This document shows positions 41,606-51,961 of a stretch of 64,000 nt of DNA, piece by piece. The notes beneath the pieces were generated by a model. That model ran no database searches. It was not told the DNA's origin and saw nothing but the letters and a program-made list of their open reading frames with translations. Where the stretch lies: NCBI GenBank assembly GCA_947172415.1, contig OX359189.1, forward strand, positions 5,160,501 to 5,224,500, read 5' to 3'. This DNA is from Chondrosia reniformis (Eukaryota > Porifera > Demospongiae > Chondrillida > Chondrillidae). Within the stretch, counting starts at the first letter, position 1. Each line of letters starts with the position of its first letter. The position numbers and the translations under genes were made by a program.

Positions 41606-42409
41606 ATGGCAACTCCGCAACCCGAAGGGACAAACCAACCAGCCGTGAGTCTTGCTGCCGTTTCCGTCAAGATTCCCCCGTTTTGGCCTGCTGATCCACA
41701 AGTCTGGTTCGCCCAAGTTGAGGCCCAATTCACAACCCGCAATATCAGCTCGCAGAAAACGCGCTTCGACTATGTTGTCGCCTCTCTTGCCCCCGAATTC
41801 GCTACGGAAGTCCGCGATCTTATCCTCAAACCGGCAGAGGAAGACCCTTATGACGCCCTTAAGGAACAACTAATCTGCCGCACAGCGGCTTCAGAACAAC
41901 GCCGTCTTCAAATGCTTTTTAACGCTGAGAAACTGGGCGACAGGAAGCCAACTCAACTTCTGCGACGGATGCAACAACTCCTAGGTGACTCCGCAGGACC
42001 AGAACCAGATAGCTCCTTCCTTAGGGAACTCTTCTTGCAGCGCTTACCAGGTAGTGTTAGGATGGTTTTAGCCTCCACAGGCAACGCTATGTCCCTCGAG
42101 GCTCTTGCCCAAATGGCGGACAAAATCGTAGAAGTTGCAACGCCTACGATCTCCGCAATTAATGTCCCCCATATTTCATCGGAAGTGGACCAGCTACGGA
42201 AGGAAGTTGCACACCTCAGAGAGATTATCTCCTCCCTTAACACATCACCAGGTAGCTCCAGACCCTCTCGCTCAAAAAGACGTTTGCCCAGCCCACACCC
42301 AGCCAATTCTACTCCTACCACTTGTTGGTATCATCGACGGTTTGGGGAAAAAGCTCGCAAGTGCAACTCACCTTGTGACTATTCGGGAAACGAGCCGGCC
42401 AGTCGCTAG
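41606..42409 (+). CDS. gag: Gypsy 2 gag
   Basis: An intact frame of 267 codons from ATG 41606 ([20 protein letters not shown]). A capsid-like core has [39 protein letters not shown] and [19 protein letters not shown]. The end carries a minimal zinc knuckle-like [18 protein letters not shown]. It ends with TAG at 42407-42409, and pol overlaps in the -1 frame, so a -1 ribosomal shift is the likely way to make Gag-Pol. Gag coats the genomic RNA in the cytoplasm. Confidence 0.88.
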   Translation: MATPQPEGTNQPAVSLAAVSVKIPPFWPADPQVWFAQVEAQFTTRNISSQKTRFDYVVASLAPEFATEVRDLILKPAEEDPYDALKEQLICRTAASEQRRLQMLFNAEKLGDRKPTQLLRRMQQLLGDSAGPEPDSSFLRELFLQRLPGSVRMVLASTGNAMSLEALAQMADKIVEVATPTISAINVPHISSEVDQLRKEVAHLREIISSLNTSPGSSRPSRSKRRLPSPHPANSTPTTCWYHRRFGEKARKCNSPCDYSGNEPASR

Positions 42410-44730
42410 TGGCAACGAGCGCTACTGGCCTACCATCAAGTCGCCTCTTCTTTATTAAGGAACGAGTAACTGGTATGCATTTTCTGGTGGACACGGGAGC
42501 TGAGGTGAGTGTTATTCCTAGATCTCTTACTGCAGGTACCCCTCAATCCTCTCCACAACCAGGGCTCACCTTACAAGCAGTCAACCACTCCCCTATTATG
42601 ACTTTTGGTAATTGCTCCATTACTCTCAACATTGGTTTACGTCGCTCCTTTCGTTGGATGTTTGTCATAGCCGATGTGAAACATGCTATATTAGGTGCTG
42701 ACTTTCTTCGTCATTACAACCTCTTGGTGGATGTCAAACACAGTGCCTTAATAGACACCCTCACACACCTGCAGGTACATGGTTTACTGACTCAGGAAGC
42801 ATCTCCCAGCCCCAGTCTACCAGACGTAGTTCCTCAGGATGTGTTTGCAACCATTCTGGCTGAATTCCCGTCCATAGTTCGCCCCCACCACAAGGAACAG
42901 CCCCTACAGCATGGAGTAACCCATCATATTAATACTACTGGTCCCCCAGTCAGTGCCCGCCCTCGTCGGTTGCCTCCTGAGCGCCTACATATTGCCCGTC
43001 AGGAATTCAACCGTATGTTGGAATTGGGAATTATTCAGCCTTCTTCCAGTTCCTGGGCCTCACCTCTGCACATGGTCCCCAAGAAGACACCTGGAGACTG
43101 GCGCCCTTGTGGAGACTATAGGGCACTTAACGCCATCACGCAACCCGACTGCTATCCCATCCCTCACATTCAGGACTTTGCCGCATCCCTCCATGGAGCC
43201 ACCATTTTCTCTAAATTAGATCTGGTACGTGCTTACCATCAAATCCCTGTGGAGTCCGTTGATGTTCCAAAGACTGCTGTCATCACACCATTCGGCTTGT
43301 TTGAGTTTCTACGCATGCCATTTGGCTTGCGCAACGCCGCTCAGACCTTCCAGCGTTTTATTGATCAGGTCCTACGTGGTTTGCCCCACAGCTACGCCTA
43401 TATTGACGATATCCTCATTGCTAGTACCACCAAAGAAGACCATAAAGTTCACCTCCGACAGGTCTTCACACGTCTCAGAAAGCATGGGATCCTGATTACC
43501 CCCTCCAAGTGTGTCCTGGGTGCAGAGTCGCTGGAGTTCCTCGGGCATCATGTGGACAGACATGGTATTCAACCAGTAGAGGGGAAAGTGACAGTTATAC
43601 GACAATTTCTTCAGCACACCACCCAGCGCAAATTACATCAGTTTTTAGGATTGATCAACTTTTACCATCGCTTCATCCCTGACTGTGCAAAGATCCTACA
43701 ACCACTTAATGTACTACTAGCTGTCCCGTCTAAAGGTGAAGACAAACACCTAATTTGGACGGAACAGGCTGTTTCTGCCTTTAAGCAGGTAAAGGAGGCT
43801 CTAGCCAAGGCCACCCTTCTATTTCATCCACAACCTGATGCCCCCACTTGCCTCATTACTGACGCATCAGATGTGGCTGTCGGTGCTGTACTACAACAAC
43901 TTATAGGAGCAGTGTGGAGCCCTATTGCTTACTTTTCTAGAAAACTTCAGCCAGCTGAAACTAAGTATAGCACCTTCGACCGTGAGCTCCTAGCTATATA
44001 TTTAGCAATCAAGCACTTTCGTCACTTTGTGGAAGGTAGGACATTTCACGTGATAACTGACCACAAACCCCTTACCTTTGTTTTCTCCATCCAGACTAAG
44101 CAGCATTCTCCTCGGCAGATACGACACCTGGACTTCATTTCACAGTTCACCACAGATATCCGGCATATCAAAGGTGTAGACAACACGGCAGCTGATGCCC
44201 TGTCCCGCCTGGAGCTGGATGCATTGCATGAAGCTGGAGTCCCGGCCATTGATTTCAGGGCCATGGCTAAAGCCCAAAGTGAGGATACAGCATTGCATAA
44301 TCGTGAAACCTCATCTTCCCTCACACTCCAGGAGGTTCCCAGTCCTACAGCAGATGTTACTTTGATGTGTGACACAACCACTGGAGTTCCCCGGCCCTAT
44401 GTTCCACCTGAATTTCGTCGCAAGGTTTTTGACAGTTTGCATTCCTTATCCCATCCAGGTATCCGTGCTACTCAACGCCTGATAACAGCACGCTACGTCT
44501 GGCCTGGTATCAACAAGGATGTCCGCAAATGGGCCCAAGCTTGTCTTCAATGCCAACGATCAAAAGTCCATCAGCACACAGTTACACCGACATCCACCTT
44601 TGCAACTCCGGATGCCAGGTTTGACCATGTTCATATCGACATTGTTGGCCCACTACCATTAGTAAAAGGACACTCTTACCTCTTGACATGCGTTGATCGT
44701 TTACCCGTTGGCCAGAAGTTATTCCTCTAA
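42409..44730 (+). CDS. pol: Gypsy 2 pol: protease, RT, RNase H, integrase start
   Basis: One open frame of about 770 codons: protease [13 protein letters not shown] (residues about 25-37), RT with ILVPKK-type [55 protein letters not shown] and YIDDILIAS, RNase H with [16 protein letters not shown] and [14 protein letters not shown], and integrase zinc domain [10 protein letters not shown] with CLQCQRSK, then [20 protein letters not shown] (first D). There is no own ATG; it is read in the -1 frame after gag. A one-base loss near 44701 breaks the frame at VDR, before the rest of integrase. Confidence 0.9.
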   Translation: MATSATGLPSSRLFFIKERVTGMHFLVDTGAEVSVIPRSLTAGTPQSSPQPGLTLQAVNHSPIMTFGNCSITLNIGLRRSFRWMFVIADVKHAILGADFLRHYNLLVDVKHSALIDTLTHLQVHGLLTQEASPSPSLPDVVPQDVFATILAEFPSIVRPHHKEQPLQHGVTHHINTTGPPVSARPRRLPPERLHIARQEFNRMLELGIIQPSSSSWASPLHMVPKKTPGDWRPCGDYRALNAITQPDCYPIPHIQDFAASLHGATIFSKLDLVRAYHQIPVESVDVPKTAVITPFGLFEFLRMPFGLRNAAQTFQRFIDQVLRGLPHSYAYIDDILIASTTKEDHKVHLRQVFTRLRKHGILITPSKCVLGAESLEFLGHHVDRHGIQPVEGKVTVIRQFLQHTTQRKLHQFLGLINFYHRFIPDCAKILQPLNVLLAVPSKGEDKHLIWTEQAVSAFKQVKEALAKATLLFHPQPDAPTCLITDASDVAVGAVLQQLIGAVWSPIAYFSRKLQPAETKYSTFDRELLAIYLAIKHFRHFVEGRTFHVITDHKPLTFVFSIQTKQHSPRQIRHLDFISQFTTDIRHIKGVDNTAADALSRLELDALHEAGVPAIDFRAMAKAQSEDTALHNRETSSSLTLQEVPSPTADVTLMCDTTTGVPRPYVPPEFRRKVFDSLHSLSHPGIRATQRLITARYVWPGINKDVRKWAQACLQCQRSKVHQHTVTPTSTFATPDARFDHVHIDIVGPLPLVKGHSYLLTCVDRLPVGQKLFL

Positions 44731-45532
44731 CAAACATCTCTGCAGAGACAGTAGCGCAAGCTTTTGTTTTGGGTTGGATTGCACGATTCGGTGTACCCTC
44801 CACCATCACCACTGACCGAGGTGCTCAATTCGAGTCTGCCCTTTGGAGACAGTTGATGAACTTACTGGGATCTCACTGAATTCGAACAACCGCCTACCAC
44901 CCTTGTGCTAATGGATTGGTTGAGCGTTTACATCGACAGCTGAAAGCAGAACTGATGACTCACTTACCCAAGTGCAGTGGATGGACTCACTACCTCTAGT
45001 ACTCTTAGGTATTCGTACGGCATTGAAGGAAGACTTAAACTGTACCGTTTCAGATTTGGTGTATGGCACCACCCTACGCTTACCAGGGGAATTTTTCAGC
45101 ACCAGCCAGGACATTGACACTGTAGATCCGCTGGCCTATGTTTCACGCCTCAGGTGTACCATGCAGCAACTTCGGGCTATACCACCCCATCATCATTCTC
45201 AGCAGAAGGCACATGTGAGTCCAGCCCTTCATTCATGTACACATGTTTTTGTTCGTCGAGATGCCATACGTAGATCCTTACAGCATCCCTACGATGGTCC
45301 TTTCAAGGTTCTTAAGAGATCTGATAAGTATTATACTGTCAGTGTCAAAGGACAGCAGCAAACCATCTCCTTAGATCGCTTAAAGCCAGCCCACCTTGAC
45401 GTTTTGCTCCCTGCTTCAGACCAGCTGCAGTCTACCTCTCCCACATCTCCAGAGACCACATCATCTGAGTCACCGTTACGAACAACTTGTTCTGGACGGC
45501 ATGTTCATTTTCCGGACCGTTTCACTTTATAA
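44703..45532 (+). pseudogene. Gypsy 2 integrase, remaining part
   Basis: After the frame loss it reads [40 protein letters not shown] (second D), a TGA at 44877-44879, AYHPCANGLVERLHRQL (catalytic E), another shift near 44960, then WMDSLPLVLLGIRTALKEDL and a C-terminal domain to 45532. All lesions of the element lie within about 260 bp, unusual for an otherwise fresh copy; assembly error is an alternative. Confidence 0.82.
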
Positions 45533-45569
45533 TGGATCATTCGTTAGCTACTCACTGGAGGGGGAGTAC

Positions 45570-45776
45570 TGTAGCATAGTAACTAACTAACTACTGCATG
45601 CATAGTAAACATCCTGTGATGATTTTATATTGCTGCTGTATCTGTTGGTTTGTAATTTAGCTTTCTAGAACTTTCTGTGATGTATATATGCTATTGTACA
45701 GAACTTAATAATCATCTTTTACCCGAAAGTGACTCGAGTACGGTTAAGCAGTGTTACCATAATATAACTCGTGACA
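45570..45776 (+). repeat. Gypsy 2 right LTR
   Basis: A 207-bp TG...CA repeat following the polypurine tract and followed by the GATG duplication. Confidence 0.9.
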
Positions 45777-45924
45777 GATGTCTAAAAAGAAACAAATAAA
45801 CACTTACACATTTTAAGCTTTTTAGAGGTGTATACGCTTGTTACGTTGACAACGCTTTATTCGAAAGTCAAGCTATAATAACTAAGGTGATTTAAAGACT
45901 AAAAAGCTTTTAAAGTAGGAAATT

Positions 45925-48274
45925 ATGTCAGAAATCGACAGAGAATTGGCCGAAGTCGGCAATCATGATAATGAGGAACTATCCAGTGAAAGAACGACTG
46001 AGGAAAGCGGTTGTAGCACAGTCAATTAAGGCATACTACAGAGGAGTACTCCTTCCCCAGCCTCAAGACTGGGTAAAAGGCAAAAGAGGTCTGAAAAAGC
46101 AAGAAGGATGCTGGAAAAAAGGTAACGAGGTCTCCTTCACTAGCTACCGTATCAGAGTCTTCAAATGATGAAGGTAAAAATTGATATTATATTACATATA
46201 CAGAATTGTTTGCATATATTATTCATTGATTACATTTCATAGAGGAGAGTGGTCATTCCTTTAGTCACACCAGCATTATTCCTTCACCTAACTTGCAATT
46301 TGAGGGTGGTATTGAATTTTTTAGCCCTACCAGTCAGTTTTCCAACATACCTCAGTCAGACAATGATCTTAATCCTGCTATCTATGACCCATCATCTTCT
46401 TCTGAAGAGCCTGAGGTATTTAGCTAATGTGCAACAACATGTTTCAAATGTTAAATTATCATAGACTGTTATGCATAACAAGCAATATAGGAAATAAAAC
46501 TTTACATGCATGGTTTCATGTATAAATAGGATAGTGATGATGAAAGGGATCATGAAGATGAGGGTTTTTCTTATGGACAGGCAAGGCCACAGTTACAAAA
46601 TTGGGTGAAATCATTATCATCTAAAGATAGGACGAAAATAGGTGTACTAATTTACAACCATCTTCAGCATCATCACAACTTGGGTAAAGTTGAATCAGCT
46701 GAAAGCACAGCTATAGCACTAGAAATTGAAAAGCGATCAGTAACTAGATGGCACAAGGAGTACTACAGAGAAAAAGGTGATGTATCAGGTGACAAAAGAG
46801 GAAAACATACAAGATTGGCATTACTTGACCAAGAGGACATCACCCGAAAATCTGTGAAGTGGCTAAGAGAGAAAGTACACAATGCCAAATACTTTCTTAC
46901 TGCTGCCAAATTCCAGTCCTGGCTGAATGAATATCTTTCAACACTTAATCTTCCTGAGCACTTCCCAAAAGCAGTGTCTGAAGTGACAGCTTACCGGTAT
47001 CTCAGGAAGTTAGGATTCCATCGTCGCCAATATCACCAGGGCTATACAGATGGCCATGATCGACCAGATGTAGTGGAGTACAGAAAGCTTTTCCTCAAGA
47101 AACTGAAGATACTACAATCTTCCCACTTGCCTCCACCTATATGTGAAGATGGGATACCCTCATGGAACTCAGGTAATGTCATTAAAGCGTGATGTAATAT
47201 GTTCATGCTTACTATATGGCTTTGTTTTTCAATATACTAGGTGATGCTTCAAAGTCTCGGCATGTTGTTTTCATTTACCATGATGAGACTGTCTTCAATG
47301 CCCACGATGCTCATAGTTCAGTGTGGGTGGACCCTTGGGAAGTGGAGCAGTTCGACCTAAAGGTAAAGGCAAAGGCATCATGGTAAGTGATTACATTAAA
47401 GAGTTTGGAGGCTACCTACATCTAACCGAGGAAGAACTGGGAAAGGCAAGACTGGACTTCATATCTTTCCCAAAGGAAGCTAGAGATCTGCTGGAATACC
47501 AAAAGGATGGCTATTGGGATAATGAGAAGTTCCTGAAGAGTGTGAGACGTGCAGTTCGCATTGCCGAGTTCAAATATCCTGCAACTCACTATGACTTGGT
47601 ATTGATATTTGACCACAGCAGTGGACATCTTGCATTTTCAGTGGATGCTTTGGTAGCCTCCATAATGAATGTCAGTCCTGGAGGAAAGCAACCTAAGATG
47701 CACCCTGGAAGGCTGCCAAACGGTGATCCCCAACCCATGGTGTTTGATGATGGCACTCCAAAAGGGTTAGAAATTGTGCTCCGAGAGTGTGGTGTTATGG
47801 TTGACAAACTCAAAAGAGCAGATATGATTAAAAAGCTGCAGGAATTTGAAGATTTTCGGAATGAAAAAAGTAGTGTACAGACATATTTAGAGGGAAACAC
47901 CACAGGTGTCTCTTTAATCCCAAGGTATGTATAATAATGAAACATATATGCATGTACATATAATATATAAATACATTTTTTCCTTACAGTTTCACCCTGA
48001 ATTAAATCCAATTGAGAAATGCTGGGGAAAAGCCAAGGCCTTTGCCAGAGTAAACTGTGACTACTCCATGGAAGGATTGCGTGGAATGGTTCCAAATGCT
48101 CTGGACACAGTTTCTCTGGACCTCATCCGCAAGTTCTTTAGGGAATGTAGGGACTACAACCGTGCCTACCTAGGGGAAAATGTGCCAGGTGAAGAAGGAG
48201 CTAAAACAGGCAGAGATGCAGATATTAAAATTAAAGAATACAAGTCTCACAGGAGAGTCTCATTAACCACATGA
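45925..48274 (+). CDS. Long-spacer DDE transposase, copy 3
   Basis: ATG at 45925 (MSEIDRELAEVGNHDN) aligns with copy 2. The 5' exons are poorly defined. From about 46590 the frame is long: LSSKDRTKIGVLIYNHLQHH, STAIALEIEKRSVTRWHKEY (HTH), KSVKWLREKVHNAKYF, GYTDGHDRPDVVEYRK. An intron lies at 47173-47240. Then IYHDETVFNAHDAHSSVWVD (D1), LIFDHSSGHLAF (D2), GGKQPKMHPGRLPNG, an intron at 47925-47989, and FHPELNPIEKCWGKAKAF (E), KTGRDADIKIKEYKSHRR. The count from D2 to E is about 112 residues. The exon before the last intron seems one base short (as in copy 1), and a one-base loss near 47330 shifts GS/VRPKG. Best-preserved coding of the three. Confidence 0.78.
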
Positions 48275-48820
48275 AAGTTACGAAAATCCCTCTCTGCATA
48301 TATCTGAAATATCTACACACTGTACACTTTAGTTAATCATTTTCTGTATTTAAACTTGTTTGTACCTTTGTCATGCACAATTAAAAGAACTGTATGGTAA
48401 GTAGAAATTGATTAATGTTTACATAACACCTTTTTATTTGATTAGAAAAATGTGCTTTCAAATGTGTTTATCATTTGAGCCAGAAGGTAATAAAGTAAAT
48501 ACTGCCTTTAAAGACTGTTACTGCCTAGTTGTATGTGAATCTCCTGGAGTCTTAATTGGTAAAAAATGTCAAATGAAAGTTATTAGTGGTTGTCTATATT
48601 AACCCCACTTTTCTACTAAATGTCTTTCCCAAACAAGTCTAGTAAGTTAAAATTAATATCTGAGTGTTTAAAATATTGCTGTAAATGGACACATACGAAG
48701 GCTAGAATCTATAGGATTCTTTAAAAGACAACTATACTTCATTAGTTGTTGAAAGTGTTGTTAAATAGACTATGAAAATTCAAACCTTTATATCTCATAA
48801 AATTTAAATTTACAATGGAT
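48275..48820. other. 3' region of DDE copy 3
   Basis: AT-rich non-coding DNA with no right inverted terminus. It is about 430 bp shorter than the equivalent region of copy 2, and ends at the tail of the adjoining non-LTR element. Confidence 0.45.
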
Positions 48821-49015
48821 AAATAATAATAATAATAATATAGTTATACATGCACATGCAACGGTCATTGTCAAAAGCTCCAGCAGTGCCTTGCATTGCT
48901 TCAGTAGTTGAAGAAATCTGGGCAAGACAGCTGGCCAGTGGTTCCCAGAACTGATACAGAGTTCCCTCGCTGGACTGCCACAGACAGCCTTTGGAAGAGG
49001 TAGGTGATAGATCTT

Positions 49016-49387
49016 TCATCCCCAGATGATTGAGCCAAACGCTGACCCAGCTCCTTTAGGAAAGCCATGGTCTGTGGCCCGAAACTCCAGATGTCTCGAT
49101 TGCCACTGGGGTGAAGGCAGGTGTGTGGGGTTGAGGTGGGCGTACTTTGCCATCTTCCTCTCCTCTGCCAAAGCTGCTACAGCTCCTGCCTCCCTGGTGG
49201 CACTTGATGAATAGGAAGAGGCAAAAGTGTCTGGGCAGGTTGCGTCCCATACCAGCAACTTTCCATTCTTCCAGGGGGCCACTGTGATGCCGTCAGGGCG
49301 CTTGCCATCCGTACGGTAGAGGCCCAATGGCTCCAGACGCGATAGTACTTTGGCTGTAACCAAGGCTCTGTGTGTGATGTCATTCAC
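49016..49387 (-). pseudogene. PD-(D/E)xK-like endonuclease domain of the non-LTR element
   Basis: The frame reads MNDITHRALVTAKVLSRLEP, LGLYRTDGKRPDGITVAPW, KLLVWDATCPDT and REAGAVAALAEERKMAKY. RPDG followed by VWDAT is the usual spacing of restriction-like endonucleases C-terminal to the RT in R2-type elements. It would nick target DNA for primed reverse transcription. It is separated from the RT frame by a short broken stretch (49388-49708). Confidence 0.72.
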
Positions 49388-49708
49388 TGCCGCATGTTGA
49401 TGGAGGCGCCCTTCGCTTCATCGGCAGCTGAGCCCATGTGTTGCAAGGCTGTCTACCTCATCTCCACAGTGGTGGCAAGAATGTGGCCTGCATAGGGGTA
49501 CGCCAAGACGGAGGCCTGTTGCTACCCTGATGGTATCGTTATCCATACGCAGACCAAGAGATGCGATGGGCAAAGCATTCAGCCAGGCTCCCAACTCTTT
49601 GGCAGTAGAAGCGAGCAGGCGGGCACATGATCTGGGATCTGGTGCATTCCGCAGCAGGGAATCAGCCAGGGCAGATGCCCTCGGGGTATCCCAAGCCTTC
49701 TGTCATTG

Positions 49709-50647
49709 TTAATCTACACCCTCGGGAGGCACTTGATTGTGGCCTGAGGACCACAGAAAACTTGCGTCATCCACGTTGGGGAGTGGGGAGCCTTGAAGGT
49801 GGATTGGAACAATGCGGTTGACAAGGTCAGAAGCGGCAGCAGCCGAGGCCAGGAAGGCTGAAGGTGCTAGCTGCACTGCACTCCGGATACCTAGTCCCCC
49901 CATCCCTACAGGAAGTGTGGCTTGTGTCCATGCTGGGTCATCCTCACTGAAGTGTTTGTTTGTGATGCCACTCAGGGCTGATCTTAAGAGCTCGTCATAC
50001 TCCTGTAACACCGGGGAAAGAAAACAGGGTGCAGTTCTGAGGTTGTAGAGGAGTTTTGGGAGCGCAAAGGAGTGCTTCAGTAGGAGGAGGGTATCTTGGG
50101 CAGTCAGGCAACGCAGCCTCTCACCCATCCTCTTCAGCATGTTGGTCTTGGCCTTGAGAGTGGCTGAGACAGAGACAACATCTCCAATTGGCGATCCCAG
50201 CAATGTGGCTGTGGAGGGCTCCACCACCAAGGCTCCTGGGAGAGAAGACTGAACGAAAATTGTGGTGTCAGGATCAGTGCAGATGATTTCTGATTTCTGC
50301 CTGTTCAACTGCAGTCCGATTCTTGCCCCCTCTCGCTCCACCACCTCCAGGTCAGTCAAAAGGGTCTCCACATCTCCTCCTAAGGTGCCATCATCAAGGT
50401 AGAAGAGGGATAACTCTAAATTCAGTTGTGAGACCAGCCAGTGGATGCTCAGGCAGAACAGAAGGGGCCCCAAGGGGTCCCCCAGTTGTACACCTTCTGC
50501 AGATTGGATGGTAGCGTTGCTCCAGAAGAGAGATGATGGTGAGGAGTAGGCTGAATGCACAAAAGGGTAGAGTGTAGGCGCATGTTCCAGAACAGCATCT
50601 AGCATCCTGTCTCTGTAGATGGAGTTAAAAGCATTCTGGAAGTCCAA
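49709..50647 (-). CDS. Reverse transcriptase of the compact non-LTR element
   Basis: An open frame of about 312 codons starts in LDFQNAFNSIYRDRMLDAVL (motif with catalytic D), then AEGVQLGDPLGPLLFCLSIH (motif B), LSLFYLDDGTLGGDVETLL (active-site Y-L-D-D), GLQLNRQKSEII and SPIGDV-type thumb motifs. The RT fingers that normally precede LDFQNAF are absent, since the upstream frame ends only a few bases away. This suggests an internal deletion and a copy that depends on another enzyme. Confidence 0.8.
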   Translation of the reverse strand: MDFQNAFNSIYRDRMLDAVLEHAPTLYPFVHSAYSSPSSLFWSNATIQSAEGVQLGDPLGPLLFCLSIHWLVSQLNLELSLFYLDDGTLGGDVETLLTDLEVVEREGARIGLQLNRQKSEIICTDPDTTIFVQSSLPGALVVEPSTATLLGSPIGDVVSVSATLKAKTNMLKRMGERLRCLTAQDTLLLLKHSFALPKLLYNLRTAPCFLSPVLQEYDELLRSALSGITNKHFSEDDPAWTQATLPVGMGGLGIRSAVQLAPSAFLASAAAASDLVNRIVPIHLQGSPLPNVDDASFLWSSGHNQVPPEGVD

Positions 50648-50649
50648 CT

Positions 50650-51225
50650 TCAGAACTGCCTTGCACGCACTGCCAGAATAGCCGTCCGTTTGTCTGATTT
50701 AGAGTGACTTTTCCGGATACTGGGCCGATTTGGGGCAGATAATTGATCACTTTCTTCTCTCAACTGGTTGTTGATTGCTGTTTCCAGAGACCTAGTACGG
50801 CCTCCTCCTCTGTCTGGGAGTCTGAGGCAGCGCGCACTGAAGCAGAGCAGCCGATTCCATGAGGTGTGGTCATTCTTACGTACGATGACTTCTAGGATCG
50901 CAGCAAGCTTTCTCCCCGCACGCTCTCTTGATGCCCTTGGCAGGCGCTTGATGATGTTCCCTGATGTTCTAGGGAGAAGAGGAAAACCGAGTGTCGGAGG
51001 CTGGCTCTCTGAATCCTCACTATCTTGGCTTCGGGTTGTCGTAGTCGTCGCCAACGGAGGGTCCGATGACGCTGACCATACTGGTGGTTGGCGAGAGCCA
51101 GGGCAGCAAGATGCAACTGGGCCATGTTGTCTAACTAGGCCGGTGGTGGTGACTACAATCGGGCGGAGGCAGACGGAGCAGGATGATTGAGAGTTTCGGC
51201 TACTCTTGTCCGCCCCCGCCGCCAT
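50650..51225 (-). CDS. N-terminal domain of the compact non-LTR element
   Basis: From ATG at 51225: a cysteine/histidine cluster CSVCLRPIVVTTTGLVRQHG, with CCPGSRQPP after it, a Ser/Thr-rich spacer, and basic ASRERAGRKLAAILEVIVRK. The cluster is a likely nucleic-acid-binding zinc finger. The frame closes at 50650, three bases before the RT frame opens, so the junction is a frameshift plus deletion. Confidence 0.6.
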   Translation of the reverse strand: MAAGADKSSRNSQSSCSVCLRPIVVTTTGLVRQHGPVASCCPGSRQPPVWSASSDPPLATTTTTRSQDSEDSESQPPTLGFPLLPRTSGNIIKRLPRASRERAGRKLAAILEVIVRKNDHTSWNRLLCFSARCLRLPDRGGGRTRSLETAINNQLREESDQLSAPNRPSIRKSHSKSDKRTAILAVRARQF

Positions 51226-51239
51226 TTTTCCACAGCAGT

Positions 51240-51879
51240 TGTGTTATATTATCAGTTATATCTCATCACACAGAGCGAAACTTACCAAAAGACTACTTAA
51301 AGATTTAGCATATTTCTTAAATATTCTTATACTAAAAGTCTGTATCAATTAGACTAACTTGAAAGGAGTGCCAATTAAAAGCCGTCAAGGTACGGAAATA
51401 TGGAAACACGCAATAACTTTCTTATAAAATGTCATATTAAAAAAAGCTACTTACGTTTTGGAGTGCTTACAAGGGCTACCAAAAGCCAGCATTTTGGTCT
51501 TCAATCAAGATATAATGAAGAATTCAAGCTTACGATTGTGCAATCTGGTGATGTATTGCAGGGGTGTCAAGTTGACAATGTGAAAATGAGTGAGATCAGT
51601 CAGCAGTGCGCATTAAACTACATTGGGTGCACGTGGCATTTACACAGATTCTGTGAACCTTCTACTATAATATAGGAATTTACATAAAGAAGCCATTTAC
51701 GCACTCTGACTCGGTCTCCAGTCGACCGTTGTCGAATTTCCACATGAATACGTGTTCAGCTACAAGCACGTGACGGCAGCTGATTGCGCCACTTTCAAGT
51801 CTGGAACCGGGAATAAGACGCCCATGTGAATGAGGACTGAGTGATTAAGCCTCAGCCACGTTAGCAGCTAATGTGTGAG
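51240..51879. other. Unassigned spacer
   Basis: A weak ORF runs at 51400-51675 without recognisable domain. No other feature is supported. Confidence 0.35.
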
Positions 51880-51961
51880 AAGTTTTTCTGTATGAGTGTG
51901 AAAGTAAGAAATCTTTCGAGTGCGTGTGTCACACGGCCAATGTGTGTGACTTGACAGGCCT
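51880..51961. repeat. Solo right end related to the 24.5-kb TIR element
   Basis: The string GTGTGTGACTTGACAGGCCTG ending near 51961, preceded by GTGCGTGTGTCACACGGCCAATG, resembles the right end of the 1035-bp element (GCGTGAGACTTGGCAGGTCTG). No matching left end was found. Confidence 0.5.

Larger units (their letters stand above)
41372..45776 (+). mobile_element. Gypsy-type LTR retrotransposon 2 (young)
   Basis: The 207-bp LTRs (41372-41578, 45570-45776) begin TGTAGCATAGTAACTAAC and show one difference over the first 200 bases, though the last six bases differ. The 4-bp duplication GATG flanks it (41368-41371, 45777-45780), and joining the flanks restores the homology with DDE copy 2 (ATGGATGTC against ATGGTGGTC). 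The polypurine tract GGAGGGGGAGTAC precedes the right LTR. Length 4405 bp. Near-identical LTRs mean recent insertion. Confidence 0.92.
41083..48820 (+). mobile_element. Long-spacer DDE transposon, copy 3, split by a Gypsy
   Basis: The left terminus TATAGTGCATTTCACTATAAA at 41083 matches copy 2. The 5' region (to 41371) is homologous to 8843-9130, including TTTCAGCCAAT and TTTGCATAA. It is interrupted by Gypsy 2 and resumes at 45777-45925 before the gene. The right terminus was not found. The 3' region stops at an (AAT)n tract where a non-LTR element begins at 48821. Confidence 0.78.
48821..51230 (-). mobile_element. Compact non-LTR retrotransposon with restriction-like endonuclease
   Basis: The coding strand is minus. 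Its 3' end is an (AAT)n/(ATT)n tail at 48821-48841. Upstream come a nuclease domain, an RT domain and a cysteine/histidine N-terminal domain ending near ATG 51225. The total is only about 2.4 kb because the first part of the RT is missing. Confidence 0.75.

Noticed and set aside
50768..51190. 140-codon plus-strand ORF
   Set aside because: Shadow of the N-terminal domain of the non-LTR element on the minus strand, due to high GC and lack of stops.
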